Shown here piece after piece: positions 1 to 11,686 of a stretch of DNA of 64,000 nucleotides. Numbering within the stretch: the stretch's first letter is position 1; every line of letters starts with the position of its first letter. Source of the DNA: Triplophysa rosa (lineage: Eukaryota > Chordata > Actinopteri > Cypriniformes > Nemacheilidae). The notes below the pieces were generated by a model, which searched no databases, was not told the origin of the DNA, and saw nothing but the letters and a program-made list of their open reading frames with translations. Position numbers and translations under genes: made by a program. The stretch covers positions 16,246,368 to 16,310,367 of the forward strand of contig NC_079904.1 of assembly GCF_024868665.1 (NCBI RefSeq), read 5' to 3'.

Positions 1-130
1 TCAACTCAACTCAACTCAACTTTATTTATATAGCGCTTTTACAATTTTCATTGTTACAAAGCAGCTGTACATGAGACATATTGACTATAAGCAAAATAAT
101 TAAAGTTGTACCTGCAAAACAAGAAAAGGT
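1..130. repeat. dispersed fish repeat with short TCAAC tract
   Basis: The window opens with a short tandem TCAAC run, followed by a motif reading tttatttatatagcgctttt and, about 25 bp on, a caaagcagctgtac block. The same pair of blocks recurs at 13458-13530 and, reverse-complemented, at 43375-43440. It is therefore a dispersed repeat family. I do not know its class; it may be the tail of a larger element cut by the window edge. Confidence 0.6.
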
Positions 131-429
131 TGAAAACACAGAAGACAGACATACCCACATACAAAACACTCCACACACACAATATGCACACGTACTAACA
201 CACATAGACAACACAAGATAGGTTTGGTGCACACATGGATAAAAGAATGCCCCATGTCCACAGTTAAATATGTCACCAAATCTTTATTGTTGTGAACCTA
301 TTTTTATACCAGAGGTTCTGGACATTTTGTTCAGATACATGTCATCATGTTTTATATCAAATACCAACAAGTAAAAAAATCAAAACCTGACTTTCTCTGC
401 TAGAAATATTATAATGGGTCATGGTTAGA
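131..429. other. no gene seen
   Basis: AT-rich sequence with only short unconserved reading frames. I see no exon, RNA gene or repeat structure that I can support. Confidence 0.5.
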
Positions 430-915
430 TCGTCCATCAGCACATTGGTTCAAAATAAACATCAACATCAATAAAAAACGGGTCACTGAACACATAATCA
501 AGATCCTACCATAGCCATCCCAATTCCCTGACCCGAATCCTATAGAAAATGAGTGGGATGAACTGAAGAAGAGGGAGGACCAACATTTGAAGGATCTGAA
601 GAAATTCTTTATGGAGGATTGGACTCAGATGACTCTCAATGTAATCTCAAACCTCATCAGACTGAAAAGAAAACAATCAGAGCTGATTTTCTTATAAATT
701 AAGGTTGCGGGGTGAATGAAATACAAGGGTGCCAATACTTGTGGCCAACATATATGAAATGAATTTTTTTTTTCTCAATGTGAAATTACCCCCACTTCAA
801 ATTGTTTTCCTTCAATGTGAAATGTTGGAATTTTGTAGATTTTTTAAATAAAACATTTTTAAAGCCTTCTTTGCTCATATTTACGAAGGGTGCCAATAAT
901 GGTGAGCAGGACTGT
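430..915 (+). mobile_element. Tc1-like transposon, 3' remnant
   Basis: About 500-720 encodes a degenerate C-terminal Tc1 transposase reading PSQFPDPNPIENEWDELKK. This matches the third catalytic block of the DDE transposase (the P-I-E-N motif). The element ends with gggtgccaataatggtgagcag, typical of fish Tc1 3' termini, and abuts a TA at 916. The upstream catalytic blocks and the left inverted repeat are missing, so this is a dead 5'-truncated copy. It lies against the LINE described at 916-10640. Confidence 0.7.
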
Positions 916-1007
916 ATAGCATATCCCCATAATCTAAAATTGAAAGGAAACAACTTTGTATAATTCGTCTTCTTGCTTAATAGGGAAGACATTTCTTGAT
1001 TCGATAT

Positions 1008-1976
1008 TGTCAACCCCAAAGCCTTTGCAGGCAAGTTGGATGGTCACACTCCGGGGTTATGGAGGCAAGAAAAATGCTAAAATGCCAGAAATTAGTGCCA
1101 GTATAATCCCAATGTGTAGCAGGTGTTTGTACAAGTCCATATACAAAGTGCAAAGTAAACGAAAAAAATAAACAACAAAATAGAAAAATATTTTTAAGTT
1201 TAGATAAACCAACGAATTGGCCCAAACTATACAGCCATGTCTGCTCTCTCACTCTATGAGCTCTGACTCTTTCCAGCAGTAACAGCAACAGCCAACTCTC
1301 CCCCTACAATGGTACAAGGAGCCATTTAAATAGCTCTAGCCCCTCCCCTGGGCTAAACCATCGTGTTCGGTAAAAGAGTAAGAAAAATAAGATTAAAATA
1401 CTTCATATTGACATACATACAAATGAATCATTGTAACATAAAATTATCATTCAACATTTGCAAAAATCAACCAAAATAATCCACATGAAAATAGTATTCA
1501 ATAATTCTCCATGTAAGAACATTATGTCAGACTCCCCTCCACAACTATACAGTTGGTTGGCGCCTTCTAATGACGGGAATGGGACAAAGAAAAATTGCGT
1601 CTGCCCATGGCTCGGCTTACATTGTTTTGAATGGATAGATGACCCAGTACGTAAGTATATCTGTTTGAGTATGTAAATGGATGATATGAAACCTAAGAAA
1701 TAAACCTTAACATGCGAACTTGTTGTCATGCTTATTTCTTAACCACATGAATGCATAACATAAACTAATAATATTTTAGTACGTCTAAGGCAGGATTACA
1801 AACATTTAGCATCCAACAATAACACAGATGGGATTACGAACATTTCTGTGTTAACTGATGTAATTTATGCGCATATCAGAGATGTATGTAATGTGTATAT
1901 GTTGTAGCGTGTGCAAGTCCATCTTAAGACAGAGTCTATATCAAAATAAGAGTCTCGTCACAGCATCTCTGTGACA
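1008..1976 (-). repeat. 3' LTR of Gmr1-like copy 1
   Basis: 969 bp, starting TGTCAACC and ending CTGTGACA on the + strand (TG...CA). It aligns along its whole length with 7885-8872, with scattered substitutions and one gap of about 19 bp near 1093. The visible divergence makes this insertion older than copy 2. Confidence 0.93.
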
Positions 1977-1994
1977 TTTCCCCCTCCCTCTCCG
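1977..1994 (-). other. polypurine tract of copy 1
   Basis: Directly inside the 3' LTR the minus strand reads gagagggagggggaaa. This is the expected primer site for plus-strand DNA synthesis. The same tract is found in copy 2 at 26137-26153. Confidence 0.85.
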
Positions 1995-3418
1995 CGATGC
2001 AATTTTGCGAACCTGATCTATAAAGGATCTCAAAGTCAAATGGCTGTATGGCCAAGAACCACATAGTGATACGAGCATTTGTATCCCTCATGCGACCTAA
2101 CCAGGCCAATGCTCGGTGGTCTGTCTCCAGCCTGAATTTGCATCCCATCAAATAGTATTTTAAAGAGCCCAAAGCCCACTTAACAGCCAGACACTCCTTT
2201 TCAACAGTAGAATAGTTTACCTCTCTGGGCAGGAGTTTCCTACTGATGTAGACGATTGGTTTGAGTTGGCCTTGTTCTTCTTGCAGGAGAACAGCTCCAA
2301 CTCCCTGTTGCGAAGCATCTGTCTGCACTGTAAAGAGATAGTCAAATTTCAGGCTGAGGAGGACTGGTTCATGGCAGAGTGCATCTTTCAAGTCTCTAAA
2401 AGCATTTTCACACTCCTCAGTCCATAACACCTTGTTCGATTGATTCTTTCTGGTTAGGTTCGTTAGGGCTATTACCCTGGCTGAGAAGTTTGGAATAAAC
2501 TTCCTATACCAGCCAACCAGTCCAAGAAAAGATCTGACCTGCTTTTTTGTTACAGGCCGCTCCGCTCCCTTGATGGCCTCCATCTTCCCCACTTGAGGTC
2601 AGATCACTCCGTGACCCAACGCAAAGCCAAGATATTGGGTTTCTGATTTGGCGAGGGCACATTTGTCAGGGCAGATGGTCAATCCTGTATTTTTGATACG
2701 CAACAATATTTCCTTCAGGTGCTTGATGTGATCTTCCCAGGTATTACTGAAGATTATGATGTCATCAAAGTAAGCTGCAGCATAGTCTTCTGTACCACGT
2801 AGAATTTGATCCATCAAACTTTGAAAGGTAGCAGGAGCTCCATGAAGGCCAAATGGAAGGAAATTAAACTGGAAGTGGCCAAATGGTGTTTTGAATGCAG
2901 TAAACTCCTTACATTCTGGCTTCAATGGCACTTGCCAGTATCCTTTACAGAGGTCTAATGTATGTAGGTACTTCGCTCTTCCAAGCCTTTCCACTAGTTC
3001 GTCCACACGTGGCATTGGGTAAAGATCAAATTTACTGATGCTGTTTAGCTTCCTGAAGTCCAAACAAAACCTCAACGTACCATCTTTCTTGGGCACCAGC
3101 ACTATGGGGCTGCTCCGTTCACTCGATGACGGTTCGATGACACAGATTTGTTGCATAATTTGCAATTCCTTTTTCATTACGGGTAGAAGTTTCTCAGGAA
3201 CACGGTACACCGGCTGGAGGAAGGGACAATGGAATGTTTTACCAACTCTGATCTGCCAGGAATATCCAAGAAGAGTTTATCAGGTAAACACTCCAGGAGC
3301 TGATATCTCTGCTGCTCGGTTAAATGCTCAAGGTTGAGCTCGCTGTTGGACAGACACGTTGGTAAGTATTGCTCCTCTATTTCCTCTTCACCCTTCACCA
3401 CTCTAACCAGCATAGCAG
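1980..3418 (-). pseudogene. reverse transcriptase and RNase H of copy 1 (broken)
   Basis: The RT spans about 3210-2599. It includes the [18 protein letters not shown] block and the catalytic box YFDDIIIFS, in which both aspartates are present. An in-frame TGA near 2597 separates RT from the connection and RNase H region (2592-1980), which has the TDAS motif and a [15 protein letters not shown] block. A linker peptide rich in Glu lies at 3413-3300, with a frameshift before RT. The pieces line up one to one with copy 2 (27693-26124), which shows where the breaks are. The product is non-functional as it stands. Confidence 0.9.
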
Positions 3419-3533
3419 TGTAGCGGTTTTAGCTAACGTTATTATATTGATGAGCAAAGCTCACCAAATATGGTTCTCTACCAGATCATATCCATGAAAT
3501 GAGTTATTTAAAACATCCATTTCAGTCAAGGAA

Positions 3534-3578
3534 TTAGTTTAGTTTAGTTTAGTTTAGTTTAGTTTAGTTTAGTTTAGT
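3534..3578. repeat. (AGTTT)n short tandem repeat
   Basis: About nine uninterrupted copies of a 5-bp unit, inside the insertion at 3419-4797. Confidence 0.9.
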
Positions 3579-3908
3579 GATCAAATATACATATTTTACG
3601 GTCTCTGATTAGTAATATAAAGCATAACAATACCTGTATGCATTCGTCCAGCAAATGCTTCAATGATATTATATACTTTACATTATCTCATGGCCATAAG
3701 TAACGTGACTTTACCAAACAGGATTTAGAGCAAAGGTAGCGTAAATCGAAACACAGTAAAAGGGAGCAAGTTTGTGAGCGTAAATACAGAAAACCCATCA
3801 CTAATGAATATATATGGCTGTTTATTAAACTCTATTCTTCATGATAACAAAACAATGACGATCGCATAGCACACACAAATACATGAAACATGAAATGCGC
3901 TAGGAAGC

Positions 3909-3910
<2 letters not shown>

Positions 3911-3965
<55 letters not shown>
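3911..3965. repeat. (GA)n microsatellite
   Basis: About 27 uninterrupted GA units, inside the insertion at 3419-4797. Likely polymorphic. Confidence 0.95.
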
Positions 3966-3970
<5 letters not shown>

Positions 3971-4869
3971 TGGCAGCGATTTCTGAACACCAATAAAAAT
4001 CATCTTTAACAAAGAGGCACAGACTTAACGCAGCTATTCTATAAATAGAAACGGAAACGGAGCTCTGTGCTGGACCGATATCCGTATGCGCGTGTAGAGA
4101 TGGAATTGTTCAAAAAGTTTCAGAAAGGCATGCCTGCAGAAAGTTGCAGGCCGACCACGTGGCAGTAGAAGTCCATTGTTCCATCCTTTCCCCAGGGGGA
4201 AAAGGGCAGTCTCCGAAGAGACGAGAGGAAGAGACGAAGCCGGAAGAGAAGAGAAGACGACAAGAGGGGTTTTCAGAGCAGGCTCGATATTTAAACTCAC
4301 CAGAGGGCAGACCCACCTGAGTTTGAATCGATCAATCAGAGTTGAGCAGGGAAGAGGTTCTTTGTCCACTCAACAGCTAATTTGCATCTTTATGACCTCC
4401 TGGCAACTTTACAAAATATCACTCCCACTTACAGTATAACATAATGAAAAGAAAGTGTTCTATGGTCACACAATGTATATATACAAGGAGGAATTGTAAA
4501 GACAAAAATGTATATATCAAATATGCTAAGGTTTGAAGTGCATCAAGACATGATTCATTCGGCCGTACGAATACAACAAAGCCTGAATTAACTTGCCTAT
4601 TTAACAATTACAGATTATTTAAAAATGGCAAGAGCGACAACATATAACCTAGATATTTAGATATATTTATAGAAAAGGACAATTGAATCACAAGTTCCTA
4701 TTTGTCAGAGAAGTTTCTCTGGTTAGCCAAGTTTCAAATTAGACAGAGAGACTTCTCCCCTCTGCTTTGAAGCTTAGGAGTCGTAAAATATCCAACAGAG
4801 AAGCAAAAGGTTATCAACACTCTCAGTGAGAGGTTTTGACTCTGGTCTTTTGAGGTTGATATCAGCTAC

Positions 4870-6234
4870 AGGAGGAAGGGGGTTGGAGGGGGTTGATGAC
4901 TCTTCTTTCAATGACTCCATTTGGCTTATGCTAAATTCTCTACATCAGTGTCAGCATCCTGTTCTGCTTGCACTGGAGATGGACGAGGATACCATTTTTC
5001 AGCATGTTCACATGGAACGTTTTTAGGGGATGTCTTCGGGATGGAATGTCGATCTGGTAGGTCACTGGACCTACCCTTCGTTGCACTTGGTACGGGCCTT
5101 GCCACTTCGCCAGCAACTTGTTTTCTGTCGTTGGAAGTAGTAGTAGGACCTCCTCTCCTGGCTCGAAGGTTTGTGATCTAGCAGCTCTATCGTACCACTG
5201 TTTCTGCTGCCTTTGGGCCTTTTCCAGGTTCTCCCGAGCAAGGCCAGTGGTTTGTTGTAGTTTCTCTCTCATTTTAATGACATATAAAAGGATGTTCTTC
5301 TTGTTCACTGTACTGCTTTCCTCCCAGCTCTCTTTCAGGACATCGAGAGGTCCTCTAATTTGGTGGGCGTACAGCAACTCGAACGGAGAGAATCCTGTTG
5401 ATGCCTGCGGCACTTCTTGATATGGAAATAGCAGGTACGGTAGCCACTTATCACAATCCTTGCCGGTTTCTGAAACAAACTTCTTCAACATACTTTTCAA
5501 GGTTTGATTAAAGCGTTCGACAAGACCATCAGTCTGGGGGTGGTATGGGGTCGTTCTCACTCTCTTTATACCCAACAGCTGGTAAACTTGGTACAGAGTA
5601 CGACTCATAAAACTCATCCCCTGGTCTGTCAACACTTCCTTGGGAATGCCTACCTGAGAAAACAACCTCAACAAAGCCGAAGCTACTTGCTTTGCGGTAA
5701 CATCTCGTAATGGGTAAGCTTCCGGGTACCTCATGGCATAGTCTGCAATCACTAAAATAAATCTGTTACCTGCCTGACTCTTCTCCAGGGGACCAACAAT
5801 ATCTACACCTATTCTCTCAAAAGGGGTATCTAGAACAGGTAAAGGAATAAGTGGAGCGTGTGCGGGAGTATAACTAGCACAGAGTTGACATTCAGGGCAT
5901 GACTGGCAGTATTTTTTAATGTCTGTGTGCATCCTGGGCCAATAAAACCTTTTAGAGATTCTCAAATTCGTCTTAGTGAATCCCAAATGACCAGACCATG
6001 GGATGGAATGGCCCAATTTAAGCACCTAGGTCTCTGTGCTTTGGGAACCACCAAATTCGGATCTCCCTGCCTAGTTTGCTTGTACAGGAGTCCCTGTTTC
6101 AACACAAACAAATCATCAACTCGAACATCTGAGCCATTGTCTTGCCTCACTTGACTAAAACATCCAGCTAGAGTTTCATCCTCCCTCTGCAATGTACCCA
6201 AGTCATTGGAGATGACTACATCTGTCTCACACAA
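4870..6234 (-). pseudogene. integrase of copy 1 (broken)
   Basis: This lies upstream of RT in the reading direction. The N-terminal HHCC zinc finger runs from about 6080 to 5890 (GHSIPWSGHLGF, then CQSCPECQLC). The core carries the D-D-E triad as [16 protein letters not shown] and DGLVERFNQTL, at about 5800, 5610 and 5520. A chromodomain-like or GPF-type tail ends at HVNMLK near 4985. Frameshifts occur near 6025 and after the HVNMLK block, where the alternate frame continues as an acidic linker. In ordinary Ty3/gypsy elements this domain would follow RNase H. Confidence 0.9.
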
Positions 6235-6296
6235 TTCAGGTTCATCAACATTCTCAGCAGGCAGTCTACAGTGTCAATTATATTCTGAACACAATC

Positions 6297-6760
6297 TCAG
6301 CGTTGTTGTAACCTGTCTTCCACTGTTGGCCTTGATTCGAAATCAGTATTGACAGAATTAAAAGGTAAATCTTGCCAAACAACATCATTCTCTGGGTTAT
6401 CTGTTGGCTGTGCAATATGTGTTGCCTGAGCCCTCATCACTACCCCACACCAAGCAGTGCCCTGCACTAATTCTGGCAAAACTGGTAAATCTGTGCCTAG
6501 CAGAATGGGATAAGGGAGAGACTCAGCAATTCCAACTTTCATAAAATATGCCTGGTTCAAAACTTCAATATACACCTCTGCTGTAGGCAATGGGATGTTT
6601 TGACCAAGTACACAACACACTGCAACTGTATCGCTGTCATTCCAGTCTTATCTGGGGACATATCTACTCTGTACCAATGTATATGTACAACCGGTATCTA
6701 CCAAAGCTAAAACTGGTTTTCCATTTAACAGAACAGATACAAGTGGTTGAGAGTTACCTT
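6297..6760 (-). pseudogene. aspartic protease region of copy 1 (broken)
   Basis: The active-site block LALVDTGCTYTLV is encoded near 6700-6660, followed by YIEVLNQAYFMKVGIAESL and LLGTDLPVL in a second frame. A frameshift near 6630 separates them. The retropepsin would cut the Gag-Pol polyprotein. Copy 2 has the same domain in one frame (29424-28915). Confidence 0.85.
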
Positions 6761-6764
6761 TCAG

Positions 6765-7853
6765 AGAGGTTAACTGGGGTGGGTGCAGAACATAACAAAG
6801 ACTAGCCATTTTGGGTTTCTTGAGAGGGCAAAGGGGTCTAGTATGGCCTGGCTGACCACAATGAAAAAACATACAATGTCTCCTCTATCTACCTTCTGTG
6901 AGGATGAATCAACAGTATTGGCTTTGTCATTTGGAAGTTTAAGGACTTGAGAGTTTGAACGCCCCACAGACCCATCAGACTTACCTCTGGTCGAAGACAG
7001 GATGCCTGCATAGCGGAGACAGCCAGCTCCTTTACGGGCTGTGATATATGCTTCTACCAGACTAGCAGCTTCTTCCGCAGTAGCTGGATCACGCTCCTTG
7101 ACCCACATTTTCACATCCGGGTACAGGACTCTTAGATATTGCTCAAGCACAAGGGTTTCCATAATATCCTGCTTCGAATTTTTAGAGTAGCTAACCCACT
7201 TACAGAATAAGTCTTTCAGTCTTACATAAAGCTCTTGTGGCAATTCATCAATGGGGATATTTAGACTACAAAATCTCTGTCTATATGTCTCAGCATTAAT
7301 CTCACATTTCTTCAGAATAGCCATCTTAACAGAGTCATAGTTTTGAGCATGCACAGGGTCCATTGCAACAAATGTAGATCTTGCTTTACCCCTTAAGTAA
7401 CGGTATAAAATGGACAGCCCCGTCTTCCGTAGGCCACTGGTACACCTCTGCAAGTCTCTCGAATGTTAACAGGTAATGCTCAATGTCATCTGTATCCTCC
7501 AGTCTCAACAGACGAGGTTCACGCTCAAAGACCCTGGACACTGGTTTGTGCGAGGCAGCTCCCAGATGGACGCGCTCCATATCTAGCTGCATCTGGGTGA
7601 TGTGATGATCCAGTACTTTGAGATGCTGTTCTCGCTTTGTCGATTCTCTCTCCTGACGGTCGTCACGTTCTCTTTGATAATCCATGAAAGTTTTAAACAT
7701 TCCTGCCAGCGTGGCAATAGCTGCATCAGCTCCACCCACCAGAAGCTGATCTGGGATTTCCTCTGAAGCACCTGGTTCCACCTCCGACATAGTCACGTCG
7801 TCCGACTGCTTCTTTGCTTTCGGCGACATTGTAGCACAAAGCTCTGACACCAA
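6765..7853 (-). pseudogene. gag of copy 1 (broken)
   Basis: The N-terminal part (7853-7386) is charged and predicted coiled, with an MxPKAKK start and repeated Arg/Glu stretches. The capsid-like part (7453-6900) is in another frame. A CCHC zinc knuckle follows near 6870-6810 (HCGQPGHTRPLC), preceded by a run of six T that shifts the frame. This is the standard Ty3 gag layout. Confidence 0.82.
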
Positions 7854-7867
7854 ATTGTCAGTGAAAA

Positions 7868-7882
7868 AACTTCTGACACCGA
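7868..7882 (-). other. primer-binding site of copy 1
   Basis: Just inside the 5' LTR the minus strand reads TCGGTGTCAGAAGT. It pairs, with one mismatch, to the 3' end of a vertebrate tRNA-Leu (CAA) ending in acttctgacacca, as I recall that tRNA. Copy 2 has the unmutated version. Confidence 0.7.
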
Positions 7883-7884
7883 AT

Positions 7885-8872
7885 TGTCAACCCCAAAGCC
7901 TTTGCAGGCAAGTTGGATAGTCGCACTCCGGGGTTGTGGAGGCAAGGAAAACGCTAAAATGCCAGAAATTATGTGGTTTTATTTACAAGTGCCAGTATAA
8001 TCCCAATGCGTAGCAGGTGTTTGTACAAGTCCATATACAAAGTGCAAAGTAAACGAAAAAAATAAACAACAAAATAGAAAAATATTTTTAAGTTTAGATA
8101 AACCAACGAATTGGCCCAAACTATACAGCCATGTCTGCTCTCTCACTCTATGAGCTCTGACTCTTTCCAGCAGTAACAGCAACAGCCAACTCTCCCCCTA
8201 CAATGGTACAAGGAGCCATTTAAATAGCTCTAGCCCCTCCCCTGGGCTAAACCATCGTGTTCGGTAAAAGAGTAAGAAAAATAAGATTAAAATACTTCAC
8301 ATTGACATACATACAAATGAATCATTGTAACATAAAATTATCATTCAACATTTGCATAAATCAACCAAAATAATCCACATGAAAATAGTATTCACTAATT
8401 CTCCATGTAAGAACATTATGTCAGACTCCCCTCCACAACTATACAGTTGGTTGGCGCCTTCTAATGACGGGAACGGGACAAAGAAAAATAGCGTCTGCCC
8501 ATGTCTCGGCTTACATTGTTTTGAATGGATAGATGACCCAGTACGTAAGTATATCTGTTTGAGTATGTAAATGCATGATATGAAACATAAGAAATAAACC
8601 TTAAAATGCAAACTTGTTGTCGTGCTTATTTCTTAAACACATGAATGCATAACATAAACTAATAATATTTTAGTACGTCTAAGGCAGGATTACAAACATG
8701 TAGCATCCATCAATAACACATAGATGGGATTACAAACATTTCTGTGTTAACTGATGTAATTTATGCACATATCAGAGATGTATGTAATGTGTATATGTTG
8801 TAGCGTGTGCAAGTGCAGCTTAAGACAGAGTCTATATCAAAATAAAAGTCTCGTCACAGGATCTCTGTGACA
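7885..8872 (-). repeat. 5' LTR of Gmr1-like copy 1
   Basis: 988 bp, partner of 1008-1976, with the same TG...CA ends. It is flanked outside by GATAT (8873-8877). Confidence 0.93.
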
Positions 8873-9341
8873 GATATAGAAAACCCAATTTAGGTCTAAG
8901 CTTTTTCAGAAGATTTTCAATGTGTACATGAAAGTCCAGTTTTTCATCCAGCCATATACCCAAGTATTTATAATTTTGTTCTCTTTCTATATACTCTGCT
9001 TGTAATGTTAAAATAGGGTAGTCTGATTTGATACTACTACGAGAAAAAAATCATATATTTTGATTTTTTAGAGTTTGAAACCAATTTTAAATTTATCAAT
9101 GACAATTGTAATGAACGAAAAGATTCTTGCTAAAGCTCCACGGCTCGGTTTAATGAGTGCGCTACAGTATTAATAACAGTGTCATCGGCATAGAGATGAA
9201 TTTTAGCCGAGGTAATCCCACACCCTAAATCATTAATATAAATTGAAGATAAAATCCATGCTAAAATAGATCTTTGAGGGACTCCTTTTGTATTTTTTTG
9301 CTCTGTTGAAATATAATTCTCAACTGAGACGCACTGAATTC

Positions 9342-10223
9342 TGTCATGAAACAGGTGGAAGAACCCAATTGCAGGCAGCGTTCAGGGGTAACAAAAAAAG
9401 TATTTATTACAAGAAACACAAAACAAAGACCCACGATGCGGTATAACAGCACAACAGGATAATAACAGGACGTAGACTAACTAACACTAAACTGAGATAA
9501 ACAACACTAGACATAAACTAAACTGGACACTTACTAGACCAGTGGTCTCCAACGTGGTGCCCGCGGGCACCTGGTAGCCCGCATAAACTCTGTAAGGTGC
9601 CCGCCAAACACAGGGCTCAACAATAATGCTCAAGACAGTTGACGAATCTATGACTGTAAGTATCAGCCAAGTGCTACATCATCATGAAATGTTATTAGCA
9701 CGTGTTGTAAGCTTTAATATATTCAAGTGGAAAAATATGTGAAAGAAAACAGAATTTGGTCCTGTGAGCCTAAAAATAATGCATCACGTGTTTCAAGTTT
9801 GAAAGTATTTTATCAACAAGTAGCCCTTTAGATGATTTTATATCTTCAGGTAGCCCTCGCTTACAAAAAGGTTGGAGACCCCTGTACTAGACTGACAGGA
9901 CCTTCAGAAACAGATAATCACACTCAGGGTACGCGCCACGATGAAGCACAGAGAGTAACACTCTCAAACAAACACAATGACTGAGCACAGAACAAGAACA
10001 AGAGGACTATATAAAGGGGATAAAATCAAGAAGGAACAGGTGCGGGACATGAACTAATTAACAAGTAATAACGAGACGAAAGGGCGGGAACAGAGACGCG
10101 GCACCGGATAGAGGGAGTATATGGAAGGCCAAAACTGTCTCTCTCTACATGAAACAAGGGATCCTGCCAAGATTATGCCACAAGACCAAGAAATACATGA
10201 CATGATGAGGCAGAATCATGACA
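9342..10223. mobile_element. unclassified DNA element with TGTCATGA ends
   Basis: About 880 bp of non-coding DNA that interrupts the LINE reading frame between its FDSVDH block and its YADD block. It begins TGTCATGA (9342) and ends TCATGACA (10216-10223), a short terminal inverted repeat. The flanks are similar (gaattc and gagctc) but not identical, so the duplication length is unclear. It has no transposase and contains a hAT MITE at 9540-9884. Confidence 0.6.
9540..9884. mobile_element. non-autonomous hAT element (345 bp)
   Basis: The ends are CAGTGGTCTCCAAC and, in inverse, CAGGGGTCTCCAAC. It is flanked by a perfect 8-bp duplication TACTAGAC (9532-9539 and 9885-9892). The 8-bp duplication and CAG-type termini identify the hAT superfamily. 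There is no coding sequence. Confidence 0.93.
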
Positions 10224-10640
10224 GAGCTCTATCTGATAAATAGTTATGAAACCAATGTATAGCCATTTCACTAAAACCAACACACTTTAGCCTCTGCAAC
10301 AAAAGTTTATGATCCACGGAGTCAAACGCTTTAGAGAGATCTACAAATAATGTTGCACAGTGCTGTTTTCTATCCAAACCATTTATAATATCATTAGTGA
10401 CCAACATTACTGCTGTAGTATTATGACCTGATCTGAAATCTTATTGAGATTCATTTAAAACTTCATTCATGGTTAAAAACTGATCATTAACAAGAGATTC
10501 AAACACTTTTGCCATTACTGATAATCTTGAAATTGGATGATAATTATCTAATTCCGATGGATCGCCAACTTTCAACAAAGGAAGAACCATGGCCGATGTC
10601 CATGTACGTGGAATAACGTTTGAAGTTGAGCTTGAATTAG

Positions 10641-10846
10641 AAATAGAGGTAATAGGCTAAATAGAAAACTTATGAATAGGCTGATATTTTTCTCATGGTT
10701 AAACTATCACATAGGGTTTAGGAAAATATAAACAAATGGTTCAGTATATTTGTAACAAATGCATTCTCTGAAAGTTTTTAAGTCACACCCATAACGCTGG
10801 AATTGCTCAAATGCGGTGGTAGTACATCATTACATATACATACATA
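10641..10846. other. no gene seen
   Basis: AT-rich spacer between the LINE and the CA microsatellite; nothing supportable. Confidence 0.5.
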
Positions 10847-10865
10847 CAGTACACACACGCACACG

Positions 10866-10929
<64 letters not shown>

Positions 10930-10930
10930 G
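10847..10930. repeat. (CA)n microsatellite
   Basis: About 40 CA units with a few CG interruptions. Confidence 0.95.
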
Positions 10931-11686
10931 TGAATCCATTGATTACTTATTCCTGGTAAGATAGTGTCAAACACTTTGAATTTGATAATTGTAATTCAAG
11001 TAAGTTTAATTATGTACATTTCTAACCAAGAATTCAGTTACCTTTTTTAAATGTCACAGTTTTGGCAACTATAAAATATAAATGACAATGTCAACGAATA
11101 GGCTATTGTTTATTTACAGGAGGCCTTGTGCATACTTCATTGCTCACGTTCAAACTTTAAGACACTTATTATCAAGCCAGGCATAGTGAGCCTTCTCTTG
11201 GAACAGGGCTCTGTTTAAAAAAATATAAAAGTAAAAAATAAATGTAAAATCAAATAGCAACCACGGTACACATAGAAAATAAACGGGTATGACGATGACA
11301 AGGATCTGTAAAAAAACAAAAATAAAGAGCATCAGTTTTGACATCAAATGTTTAATTTCTCTTGTGCGTTTAGCAGTATGCAATATAACAGTAAACCCTA
11401 ATTTCAATTCCTGTTATTTTTCAATGTTTTATCCACTGAAAAAATAACATAATTTTGCATATAGTTAATATTAGTTTATCGTATATGTATTATGGTTAAG
11501 TTTTGCGACGTCTTATTCTGCGTTCAAGAGACCTTTGATTTTCCCACTTAAATCCGGAAAGGATTTTTTTGGATGGCGCTTTTTTAATGTTAATAAAAAC
11601 ATTCAATGCTGCTTAATCATTAGTAATGTTAACATTAAATATTCCTAAATACTTTTAAAGTTCCTATAGTCAGAGGTTACTTGTGG
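10931..11686. other. no gene seen
   Basis: AT-rich intergenic sequence. Short frames only; no repeat partner noticed in the window. Confidence 0.5.

Larger units (their letters stand above)
3419..4797 (-). mobile_element. insertion between IN and RT of copy 1; candidate solo LTR
   Basis: In copy 2 the integrase runs almost directly into the linker before RT. Here about 1.4 kb intervenes. The block can be read as TGTTGGAT...GCTACA on the minus strand, which would fit an LTR with TG...CA ends. It contains a (TTTAG)n run (3534-3578) and a (GA)n run (3911-3965), and no domain I recognise. The five bases on each side do not match, so a target-site duplication is not seen. The exact edges and the LTR call are uncertain; only the extra length is firm. 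Confidence 0.45.
1003..8877 (-). mobile_element. Gmr1-like Ty3/gypsy LTR retrotransposon, copy 1
   Basis: A complete element on the minus strand with LTRs at 1008-1976 and 7885-8872 and the 5-bp duplication GATAT on both sides (1003-1007 and 8873-8877). Reading leftwards the order is 5' LTR, primer-binding site, gag, protease, integrase, reverse transcriptase, RNase H, polypurine tract, 3' LTR. Integrase before RT is the order described for Gmr1-type elements, not for ordinary Ty3/gypsy elements (RT-RH-IN). All domains carry frameshifts or stops, so this copy cannot act on its own. About 1.4 kb of extra DNA sits between IN and RT (3419-4797). It is inserted in the LINE at 916-10640. Confidence 0.93.
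916..10640 (-). mobile_element. non-LTR retrotransposon (CR1/L2-like LINE), interrupted
   Basis: Reverse-transcriptase segments are present on the minus strand in the correct order. 10640-10430 encodes a block with SELDNYHPISRLS. 10407-10224 encodes CATLFVDLSKAFDSVDHKLL. 9300-9150 encodes GVPQRSIL and, further on, a YADD catalytic box. 8990-8878 encodes KYLGIWLDEKLDFHVHIE and 1007-916 encodes the thumb end (SILDYGDMLY). The pieces are separated by a DNA element (9342-10223) and a Gmr1-like element (1003-8877). Reading across the latter restores one frame, with a single copy of GATAT at the join. A stop codon lies just downstream of the join, so the copy is dead. It looks 5'-truncated near 10640. 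The clade assignment is tentative. Confidence 0.75.

Noticed and set aside
10847..10930. Direct repeats considered as a CRISPR or regulatory array
   Set aside because: A simple CA microsatellite in a vertebrate genome; no spacers.
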